64,000 nucleotides of DNA from Gayadomonas joobiniege G7 (lineage in GTDB: Bacteria; Pseudomonadota; Gammaproteobacteria; Enterobacterales; Alteromonadaceae). The notes beneath the pieces were generated by a model, which did not search any database, had not been told where the DNA came from, and saw nothing but the letters and a program-made list of their open reading frames with translations. Each line of letters begins with the position of its first letter. Position 1 is the first letter of the stretch. The translations under genes and the position numbers were made by a program. The stretch is taken from assembly GCF_000300815.1 (NCBI RefSeq), contig NZ_AMRX01000001.1, forward strand, positions 248,001 to 312,000, in the 5' to 3' direction. Below, piece after piece: positions 55,552-62,065 of the stretch.

Positions 55552-56994
55552 TCAAGCTAACTCTACTCGATTGCGGCCATTCGCTTTAGCTTTATAAAGC
55601 GCATTGTCCATTTTTTGCAACCAGTCGTTTTGTGTTTGATTAGGTGCCAGTTCAGCCACACCTAAACTTGCTGTCATATTTTTACCACCCTCAAAGGTAT
55701 GGTGTGCTATGGTTTGGCAAAAATTATTCGCGATTTTTTCAGCCGAGGCAATATCGCAGTCTGCCAATAAAATTAAATATTCTTCACCGCCCCAGCGACA
55801 AATTACATCACTGTCTCGCATTTCGGCACGCAGCACATCCGCCACCTCGCGAATTAAACGATCGCCGACCAAGTGCCCATGTTGATCATTCACTTGTTTA
55901 AACCAGTCAATATCTAAAATAATGCCAGACAGAGCACTTTGTTTACGTTTTTTAAGCGCCACATAACGCTCAAAAATTAAGTCAAAACTATGTCGGTTGA
56001 GCGCACCTGATAATTTATCTGTTGTGGCCATTATTTCTAACCGCTTTTGATAACCAGACAAGGTAAACCAACTTAGGATAAGAACAATGACACTGACCAC
56101 AACACCTAAACTAATATTAAGTGCCAATGATTGATACAACACTTGTTTTTGCATTACATCCCGTTCTTCAATCACTAAAAACCAATCAAACTCAGGGATA
56201 TAGCGTAAATTAACATAAACTTTATGATTCCCTTCAGAGTAGTCTAAACCTTTGCTTGCCGCTAATTGCTCCAGGCTCGGATCTTTTTGCAAAATTTTTA
56301 GAGTTTCGTTAGAAACATCGTAATCAAAGAGTTGGCCACGTAATGTCAATTCTCCAGAGCGGTCGACAAAATACACTTGTCTATGATATTTGCTACTGTA
56401 ACTGTCAATTAAGGCTTCTACCTCACTTAAGGATAAACCAACCCCGGTCGCGCCAATAAAATTTTGCTGATAATCAAATACTTTATAATTAATAAAAACT
56501 GAAATTTCACTCGGATTAGCGGTGTCATGATCAACATTAATTTCATAAGTATCATCCATTTGTGCGACTCTAAAATACCACTCGTTAATGGCTTTACCTT
56601 TTTCCACTGTCGCTAAAACACCTGAGCTATGATAATAACGGCGAGTTTTTTCAGAAACAAAAAATGCAGTTTCAGACTGATATCTGTCCTGCACGCCCTT
56701 TAAATATTTAACTAACGCGCTTGCATCCACTTCACCATCTAACACCCAATCACGCAAAAAAGTATCTTGCGCCATCATTGATGAAATAAAGATTGGACTT
56801 AATAAATCGCGTTGAATTTCAGAATAAATATTATCGCTGGAAAGTGGCAGGGTATCATCCCGAATATGTGATGATACTGAATTGTAAGCTGTATAATAGC
56901 TGGCCAAACTATTCACGATAAACCCAGCTAAAATTAACAAGGTCACTATGGATATAAACTTAGCGCGATAGCCCCGCGTTGCTGAGTTGTTCAT
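55552..56994 (-). CDS. Cache-domain diguanylate cyclase
   Basis: A 480-residue inner-membrane protein. One transmembrane helix (about 13-35), a periplasmic double-Cache-type sensor (about 40-285), a second helix (about 289-313), then a cytosolic GGDEF domain (about 320-480). The signature is G-G-E-E-Y (402-406); the metal aspartates D-I-D (361-363) and an RxxD inhibition site (R393-D396) are present, so it should make c-di-GMP. The Phe-to-Tyr change in the last signature position is unusual but conservative. The ligand is unknown. The start codon directly follows the stop of the upstream carboxylesterase. Confidence 0.9.
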   Translation of the reverse strand: MNNSATRGYRAKFISIVTLLILAGFIVNSLASYYTAYNSVSSHIRDDTLPLSSDNIYSEIQRDLLSPIFISSMMAQDTFLRDWVLDGEVDASALVKYLKGVQDRYQSETAFFVSEKTRRYYHSSGVLATVEKGKAINEWYFRVAQMDDTYEINVDHDTANPSEISVFINYKVFDYQQNFIGATGVGLSLSEVEALIDSYSSKYHRQVYFVDRSGELTLRGQLFDYDVSNETLKILQKDPSLEQLAASKGLDYSEGNHKVYVNLRYIPEFDWFLVIEERDVMQKQVLYQSLALNISLGVVVSVIVLILSWFTLSGYQKRLEIMATTDKLSGALNRHSFDLIFERYVALKKRKQSALSGIILDIDWFKQVNDQHGHLVGDRLIREVADVLRAEMRDSDVICRWGGEEYLILLADCDIASAEKIANNFCQTIAHHTFEGGKNMTASLGVAELAPNQTQNDWLQKMDNALYKAKANGRNRVELA

Positions 56995-57663
56995 TTACGC
57001 TAATAACTCAGTTAACCACGTCGATATCTGCTCAATTTGTTGAGGGCATACGTTATGCTGCATTGCATAATCATGCCAAGTGACAGTAAAACCTGCGCTC
57101 TGCATTTTTTCAGCCGCTGCTTTACCCAATTCAAAAGGGACAACATTATCAGCTCGACCATGCATTGCCATAACAGGAGTATTCAAAACATTTTTATTAA
57201 GTGGCTTAACAGGCTCTGGCGTTGCAGAATAACAAGATAAAGCTAACAAACCAGCACATGGCTCTTGAATAAGATGCGCTAGATGATACGTCATTACACC
57301 ACCTTGTGAAAAACCCGCTATCACTAAATCCTGATACGTTAATTGATATTCTGCTAATTGTGTTTCTATCAACTGTATCAACGAACTCGCTGACTCACTA
57401 ACGCCAGCCATATCCACCCGTGAAGCAAAATCTATGTTTTTAATATCGTACCAAGCAGGCATGCTTAAACCATTATTGATAGTGACCGCTCGCTGTGGCG
57501 CATGCGGAAAAACAAAACGCACACCTAATGTGCTGCTCAGTTTAAGCTGGGGAACAATCGGTGCAAAACCGTGCCCCGAGTCACCCAAGCCATGCATCCA
57601 AACAACCAGTTTTTTAACATCCCCTGCTGGGTTAACATCAATATATTCAAGTGGCTTTGCCAT
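56995..57663 (-). CDS. Alpha/beta hydrolase, carboxylesterase/phospholipase family
   Basis: A 222-residue cytosolic esterase of the acyl-protein-thioesterase-like family. Catalytic triad: Ser in G-F-S-Q-G-G near 116-121, Asp in H-G-R-A-D-N-V-V-P-F near 169-178, His in Q-H-N-V-C near 203-207. H-G-L-G-D-S-G near 24-30 forms the oxyanion region. Members cleave short-chain esters; the natural substrate is unknown. Its stop codon is directly followed by the cyclase ATG (TAAATG), so the two form one operon. Confidence 0.9.
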   Translation of the reverse strand: MAKPLEYIDVNPAGDVKKLVVWMHGLGDSGHGFAPIVPQLKLSSTLGVRFVFPHAPQRAVTINNGLSMPAWYDIKNIDFASRVDMAGVSESASSLIQLIETQLAEYQLTYQDLVIAGFSQGGVMTYHLAHLIQEPCAGLLALSCYSATPEPVKPLNKNVLNTPVMAMHGRADNVVPFELGKAAAEKMQSAGFTVTWHDYAMQHNVCPQQIEQISTWLTELLA

Positions 57664-57683
57664 GCTCTGCCTCGGTATCCCTG

Positions 57684-58022
57684 TTATTTAAAGTTAATCA
57701 GTTGACCAGCCTGTTTACTCGCGGCTTGCTCAATAAAATGCCAAAACTCATCGCCAAAACGTTCGTCAATCCATTTGCCATCAACATAATTAAAATGATG
57801 ACCATTAAACTTAGTGGCAACCCAGAGCTGTAACAAAGGCTCTTGTTTATTAATAATAATTTTACTGCCGTCTGCAAATTCTATATCTAATTTGCCGCCA
57901 GAGTTTTCGTAATCCAAGTCTAAATCTTCTTCTAGACTTTCTAATTTTTCTTCTATTTGTAATAAAATATCGTCAACGTACTGATGAAATTGGGTTTCGG
58001 TTAACTCACTTGTTACTTTCAC
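57684..58022 (-). CDS. cyaY: Frataxin-like iron-binding protein CyaY
   Basis: A 112-residue cytosolic protein that binds iron and modulates IscS during Fe-S cluster assembly. The acidic first helix (residues about 20-40, many Glu/Asp), the central sheet with W-V-A-T-K-F-N-G-H-H-F near 67-76, and the length (E. coli 106) fit CyaY. The start is GTG with a strong GGGAGGAA site 7 bases upstream. It is divergent from lptM, the conserved gammaproteobacterial order. Confidence 0.95.
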   Translation of the reverse strand: MKVTSELTETQFHQYVDDILLQIEEKLESLEEDLDLDYENSGGKLDIEFADGSKIIINKQEPLLQLWVATKFNGHHFNYVDGKWIDERFGDEFWHFIEQAASKQAGQLINFK

Positions 58023-58082
58023 TTGATTTTCCTCCCATGAGTGCGATCATATTGCGCATTGTTCGACAGTATAAGGCTTGTG

Positions 58083-58214
58083 ATGAGATTTAAAACGATT
58101 TATTTAAGCATTTTGTTATCTGCGCTGTTAGCAGGTTGTGGTCAAAAAGGGCCATTGTACCTTCCAGAGCAACCAACGCAGCCATCACAGCAGCCCACAG
58201 ATAAACCAACATAG
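58083..58214 (+). CDS. lptM: Small lipoprotein LptM (YifL)
   Basis: A 43-residue lipoprotein. The signal peptide (1-18) ends in the lipobox L-L-A-G-C with Cys19, followed by G-Q-K-G-P-L-Y, the conserved signature of LptM, which aids maturation of the LptD/LptE outer-membrane LPS translocon. The rest is a Pro/Gln-rich tail. It is 12 bases before lysA and clearly co-transcribed with it. Confidence 0.93.
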   Translation: MRFKTIYLSILLSALLAGCGQKGPLYLPEQPTQPSQQPTDKPT

Positions 58215-58226
58215 GCGGATTCATCC

Positions 58227-59480
58227 TTGGACTATTTTACATATCAAAACAACAGCCTGCATGCCGAAAGCACACCTGTAACTAAAATTGCGGAGCAGTT
58301 TAACACACCTTGTTACATCTATTCCAAAAACGCAATTGAAACTCAATGGAAAGCATTTGATGAGGCCGCAGGCGAGCACCCGCATCTTATCTGTTATGCC
58401 GTTAAAGCGAATTCAAACATAGGTGTATTAAGCGTTTTAGCTCGCTTAGGATCGGGTTTTGACATTGTTTCAGGCGGCGAACTCGCCCGTGTTATCGAAG
58501 CGGGCGGTGAACCAGGAAAAGTTGTATTTTCCGGCGTTGGCAAAACTGAAGCCGAAATTGAATATGCGTTAGAAGCTGGAATCTATTGCTTTAATGTTGA
58601 GTCAGAGCCAGAATTAAAACGAATTAATAAAGTTGCGGCTGAATTGAATAAAAAAGCCCCTATATCAATTCGTGTTAACCCAGATGTTGATGCCAAAACG
58701 CATCCGTATATCTCCACTGGTTTAAAAGCCAATAAGTTTGGTATTGCTAAAGAGCGTGCCATTGAAGTGTACAAAGAAGCCAACGCATTAAGCCACCTTG
58801 AAGTAAAAGGTATCGACTGTCATATCGGCTCTCAGTTAACCGAAACTCAGCCTTTTGTTGACGCATTAGATAAAGTGTTAAACTTAATTGATGAACTCAG
58901 CGCAGCAGGTATTCAAGTAAGCCATTTAGATGTTGGAGGGGGGTTAGGTGTTAAATACGACAATGAAACGCCACCAGCACCACAAGAGTATGTGTCAGAG
59001 CTATTAGCTAAACTTAATAACCGCCGCGAGCTAAAAGTCTTGTTTGAACCGGGGCGAGCCATCATGGCCAACGCCGGTATTTTATTAACTCAGGTTGAAT
59101 TTATCAAACAGGGTGAAGATAAAAACTTTGCGATTGTTGATGCAGCTATGAACGATTTAATTCGTCCTTCGCTCTATCAAGCTTGGCAAAATATCATTCC
59201 GGTGGCACAAAATAGCCAGTCTGCTTTAGCCAACTACGATATCGTTGGCCCAATTTGTGAAACGGGCGACTTTTTAGGGAAAGACCGCCAATTGGCTATT
59301 TCTGAAGGTGATTTATTAGCGGTTTGCAGCAGTGGCGCGTATGGTTTCACCATGAGCTCTAACTATAACTCACGCGTCCGCGCTGCCGAGGTGATGGTCG
59401 ACGGCGAACAAGTGTTTTTAGTGCGCGAGCGCGAGCAGCTGACCGACTTATGGAAAGGCGAACACAGATTCCCAGGATAA
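58227..59480 (+). CDS. lysA: Diaminopimelate decarboxylase
   Basis: A 417-residue PLP enzyme that makes lysine from meso-diaminopimelate. PLP lysine is in Y-A-V-K-A-N-S near 55-61; further H-I-G-S-Q near 199-203, G-G-G-L-G near 233-237, E-P-G-R-A near 278-282 and the C-terminal C-E-T-G-D-F and A-Y-G-F-T-M. The start is TTG at 58227, supported by the conserved N-terminus M-D-Y-F-T-Y and a GGCGGA sequence upstream. The usual next gene, dapF, is not there; the RHH-CHAD-ParA cassette follows instead. Confidence 0.96.
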   Translation: MDYFTYQNNSLHAESTPVTKIAEQFNTPCYIYSKNAIETQWKAFDEAAGEHPHLICYAVKANSNIGVLSVLARLGSGFDIVSGGELARVIEAGGEPGKVVFSGVGKTEAEIEYALEAGIYCFNVESEPELKRINKVAAELNKKAPISIRVNPDVDAKTHPYISTGLKANKFGIAKERAIEVYKEANALSHLEVKGIDCHIGSQLTETQPFVDALDKVLNLIDELSAAGIQVSHLDVGGGLGVKYDNETPPAPQEYVSELLAKLNNRRELKVLFEPGRAIMANAGILLTQVEFIKQGEDKNFAIVDAAMNDLIRPSLYQAWQNIIPVAQNSQSALANYDIVGPICETGDFLGKDRQLAISEGDLLAVCSSGAYGFTMSSNYNSRVRAAEVMVDGEQVFLVREREQLTDLWKGEHRFPG

Positions 59481-59498
59481 CCTAAACTTCACATAAGC

Positions 59499-59512
59499 GT
59501 CATGAAAATGAC
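59499..59512. promoter_or_regulatory. Small inverted repeat upstream of the RHH-CHAD-ParA cassette
   Basis: GTCAT-GAAA-ATGAC, a 5-bp inverted repeat in the 100-base gap between lysA and the RHH gene. TTTACA at 59514-59519 close by could serve as a -35 element, but no convincing -10 follows. Confidence 0.25.
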
Positions 59513-59545
59513 ATTTACACTTGCTTAAAGTTTAAACATTCAGTA

Positions 59546-59582
59546 GGCTAACCCTAAGTGACGTCACTTTTAGGGGTTAGCC
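59546..59582 (+). promoter_or_regulatory. Long inverted repeat covering the ribosome-binding site of the RHH gene
   Basis: Left arm GGCTAACCCTAAGTGAC, right arm GTCACTTTTAGGGGTTAGCC; the centre GTGACGTCAC is a perfect palindrome and the outer nine bases of each arm also match, with small bulges between. It ends at the base before the ATG, and its right arm contains AGGGG, the only ribosome-binding site of the gene. It is not followed by T, so it is not a terminator. It could be an operator or partition site on DNA, and a site-hiding hairpin in RNA. Confidence 0.75.
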
Positions 59583-59762
59583 ATGCCAAAAACTAAAAAA
59601 GATAAAGAAAAAAAACAAAATAAAAAAAATACCTCATTACGGTTAGATGGCGACACTTTGCAGGCTCTTAAAGATAAAGCGGCGTCAGAAAATACTTCAG
59701 TGCAAAAAGTTCTGGAGCAATTGGTAACAGCCTACCTTCACAATAAAATTAAAATGGATTAA
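59583..59762 (+). CDS. Small ribbon-helix-helix protein with lysine-rich tail
   Basis: A 59-residue protein. Residues 1-16 are a disordered tail with eight lysines. Residues 17-56 read as a CopG/Arc-type ribbon-helix-helix unit: strand T-S-L-R-L (17-21), helix 1 (about 23-36), turn E-N-T-S, helix 2 (about 40-54). Such dimers bind inverted-repeat DNA, and one lies directly upstream. Small RHH proteins with a flexible basic N-terminus (ParG type) stimulate ParA ATPases, and a ParA gene is two genes downstream, so a ParA partner is my preferred reading. An antitoxin is less likely, since no toxin gene follows. Confidence 0.8.
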   Translation: MPKTKKDKEKKQNKKNTSLRLDGDTLQALKDKAASENTSVQKVLEQLVTAYLHNKIKMD

Positions 59763-59768
59763 TGTTTT

Positions 59769-61238
59769 ATGCGCTGGCTAATAAAAACCGACTCAGTCAT
59801 TCATTTTCTGCAAGAAACGCTTCAAAAATCAGCTAAACTTAGTGCCTTTAGGGCTGATTTAAACTCAGAAGAAAGCCATCAAATTAGCTTTTTTGATGAC
59901 TTTGAAGACCATATATTCAAACAAAAAGCCTGTTTGATTAAACAAGATGATAGCTTCTATTGGATAAGCCCAGAGCAAACACACCACTTGTTGCCGCAAC
60001 TCCCTAAATTTGCTCACCATATAGAGGATGAAGATATCGCTGAGCAACTAAATAAAGTGGTAGGTGCGCGCAAATTAGGATTACAAAAAAATATATTAGT
60101 GACTCGCCAACAGTGGGTTTTACGTGATAACGAAGGTAAAGTTATTTTAAGGCTCACCGCCACCTGCGACAGCCAACATTGTTTGTTAACTGCCACTGCA
60201 TTGCGTGGTTACGAAAAACAAGCACGCAGTTTCGCCAAACAAATGCCAACCGATAATGAGATCACTGAAATAGCACCCGATTATCATTTGTTATTGGCAC
60301 ACTCTGGTTTTACACCCACCACATATAGCTTGTCGCTTAAATTTAATCTGACTGCTGATATGCCGCCTGAACAAGCAGTACATCAATATGCCTATACCTA
60401 TTTTAATTTAGCTCGAGAGAATGAAGCCGGTATTTTAGCGCATAATGACGATATCGAATTTTTACATGACTACCGCGTTGCCATTCGTAAAATTCGAGGT
60501 CTAATAAGTTTATTTAAAAAGCAACTGCCAAAAACATTAATATCTGAGTTGCAACAAGAGCTCGCTTTTTTAGCTAAAAAAACCAACGAACTACGCGATC
60601 TTGATGTTTATCTGCATAACAAAAAGAGCTTTTTTAACCGATTAGACACTAATCACCAAAAAGGATTAGAGCAACTTTTTAGTGCGTTTGAAGCGCGTCA
60701 GCGGGGCTGCCGCCGTGAACTAAAAAGCTGGTTAAGCAGCCAAAACTATCAGCAAAAAGTTGATCACATATATCATTTAATCAGCTGTTTATTGCAAATT
60801 GACAGCCAACAGAGTATTCAACCCTGCTTGCAAAAACTATTACGTAAAAACTATAAAAAAGTCCTTGCTACCGGTCAATCTATTCATGCCAAGAGCCCTG
60901 ATGAAGAAGTTCATGAGTTACGTTTAAGCTGTAAAAAACTGCGCTATTTAACTGAATATATGCAGCAACTGCCAGCCGCTCAAGCTGCCAGTCAGATACA
61001 GAAAAAACTAAAAAAATTGCAAAATTCATTGGGTGATTTTAACGATAACTCAGTACAACAAAACAAGTTAAGACAATTTGCCGAAAATGCGCCCGCGACC
61101 GCTGCGCAAGCGGCCATCATGTTAGCCGAAACATATGCGAGCGAGCAAAAATCAGTTCGCAAAAAAATACAGAAACAATTTGCCGAGTTCGCCAAAGCCG
61201 ATACTCAACAACTGGTTAAACAACTTAGCCAGGCATAA
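59769..61238 (+). CDS. CYTH-like/CHAD domain protein
   Basis: A 489-residue cytosolic protein. Residues about 1-180 resemble a degenerate CYTH (triphosphate tunnel) domain, e.g. I-S-F-F-D-D-F-E near 39-46, but lack the usual N-terminal E-x-E-x-K. Residues about 195-480 form a CHAD domain with both basic repeats: H-D-Y-R-V-A-I-R-K-I-R (233-243) and H-E-L-R-L-S-C-K-K-L-R-Y (382-393), plus L-G-D-F-N-D. CHAD is an established polyphosphate-binding module. It starts 6 bases after the RHH stop with no good ribosome-binding site, which points to coupled translation, and is followed after 16 bases by ParA. Confidence 0.85.
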   Translation: MRWLIKTDSVIHFLQETLQKSAKLSAFRADLNSEESHQISFFDDFEDHIFKQKACLIKQDDSFYWISPEQTHHLLPQLPKFAHHIEDEDIAEQLNKVVGARKLGLQKNILVTRQQWVLRDNEGKVILRLTATCDSQHCLLTATALRGYEKQARSFAKQMPTDNEITEIAPDYHLLLAHSGFTPTTYSLSLKFNLTADMPPEQAVHQYAYTYFNLARENEAGILAHNDDIEFLHDYRVAIRKIRGLISLFKKQLPKTLISELQQELAFLAKKTNELRDLDVYLHNKKSFFNRLDTNHQKGLEQLFSAFEARQRGCRRELKSWLSSQNYQQKVDHIYHLISCLLQIDSQQSIQPCLQKLLRKNYKKVLATGQSIHAKSPDEEVHELRLSCKKLRYLTEYMQQLPAAQAASQIQKKLKKLQNSLGDFNDNSVQQNKLRQFAENAPATAAQAAIMLAETYASEQKSVRKKIQKQFAEFAKADTQQLVKQLSQA

Positions 61239-61254
61239 TCATTAAGGAGCTCAC

Positions 61255-61995
61255 GTGAAAACACTTGCTTGTTATAGTATGAAAGGCGGTGTCGGAAAAA
61301 CCGCTACTGCCGTTAATATTGCCTGGTTTGCAGCACGCGCAGGCTACAAAACCTTGTTAATTGACTTAGATCCGCAGGGTGCTTCATCTTTCTACTTTCG
61401 TGTTAAAAGCAAAAAAAAACCATGGGATGAAAAGTTTTTTCAGGATCATGAGTACTTGCTTAAACATATCAAAGAAGCCGATTACGAAAACCTTGATGTA
61501 CTGCCGGCACATTTTTCATTTCGCAACTTTGATATCAACCTTAGCGACATTAGTAAACCAGAAAAAGGATTAAAAAAGGTTCTAAAAGGTTTTAAATCTA
61601 GTTATGACCTCATCATATTAGATTGCCCGCCAACCATAAGTAACTTATCTGAGGCTGTGTTTTATACCAGTGATCTTGTATTAGTACCTGTTATTCCAAC
61701 CACCCTATCAGAGCGTACTCTAGATCAGCTGTACCAGTATTTTGACGAATATAAATTAAACACAGATAAAATCACCCCGTTTTTTTCTATGGTGCAAAAA
61801 CAAAAACATATGCATGCCGACAGCATAACCCGTTTAAAAGAGCGCTACAGCAGCTTTATTGATGTAACAATTCCGTTTGCGGCCGACCTAGAAAAAATGG
61901 GTGAACATCGCCAACCATTAGGTGAATTTGCCAGTGGTAAACCAGTTTTCACCCATGTACAGTCATTGTGGCAAGCGGTTCGTGAACGTTTATAA
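61255..61995 (+). CDS. ParA family ATPase
   Basis: A 246-residue P-loop ATPase of the ParA/MinD group. The deviant Walker A K-G-G-V-G-K-T is at 10-16 with signature Lys10 and Lys15; D-L-D-P-Q-G-A follows at 37-43 and Walker B I-L-D-C-P-P at 121-126. It lacks an N-terminal DNA-binding domain, so it is of the small type that includes Soj, ParF and cargo-positioning ParAs. The start is GTG with AAGGAG. No parB gene is adjacent; the small RHH protein is the likely partner. Chromosomal parAB is normally near gidB/mnmG, not here, so this is an additional ParA. Confidence 0.9.
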   Translation: MKTLACYSMKGGVGKTATAVNIAWFAARAGYKTLLIDLDPQGASSFYFRVKSKKKPWDEKFFQDHEYLLKHIKEADYENLDVLPAHFSFRNFDINLSDISKPEKGLKKVLKGFKSSYDLIILDCPPTISNLSEAVFYTSDLVLVPVIPTTLSERTLDQLYQYFDEYKLNTDKITPFFSMVQKQKHMHADSITRLKERYSSFIDVTIPFAADLEKMGEHRQPLGEFASGKPVFTHVQSLWQAVRERL

Positions 61996-62027
61996 ACGGC
62001 ATTAAACTTGAATTATACCGCTAGCGA

Positions 62028-62061
62028 GCTAATATACTGGTAATTTTAACAGTATATTAGC
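62028..62061. promoter_or_regulatory. Perfect 12-bp inverted repeat before recG
   Basis: GCTAATATACTG (62028-62039) and CAGTATATTAGC (62050-62061), spaced by 10 bases, ending 4 bases before the recG ATG. No T run follows, so it is a poor terminator. It may be an operator for recG or a second site for the RHH protein; its outer GCTAA/TTAGC bases also occur at the ends of the repeat at 59546-59582. Confidence 0.6.
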
Positions 62062-62065
62062 GCCT

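Noticed and set aside
59546-59582. Inverted repeat as the lysA terminator
   Set aside because: It is 65 bases after the lysA stop, has no T run, and ends at a start codon with the ribosome-binding site inside one arm.
59583-59762. RHH protein as the antitoxin of a toxin-antitoxin pair
   Set aside because: The next gene encodes a 489-residue CHAD protein and not a small toxin; the ParA downstream and the basic tail fit a ParA partner better.
61255-61995. Chromosomal parA of the parAB origin-segregation locus
   Set aside because: No parB, gidB or mnmG gene and no oriC features are nearby, and the neighbours are lysA and recG.
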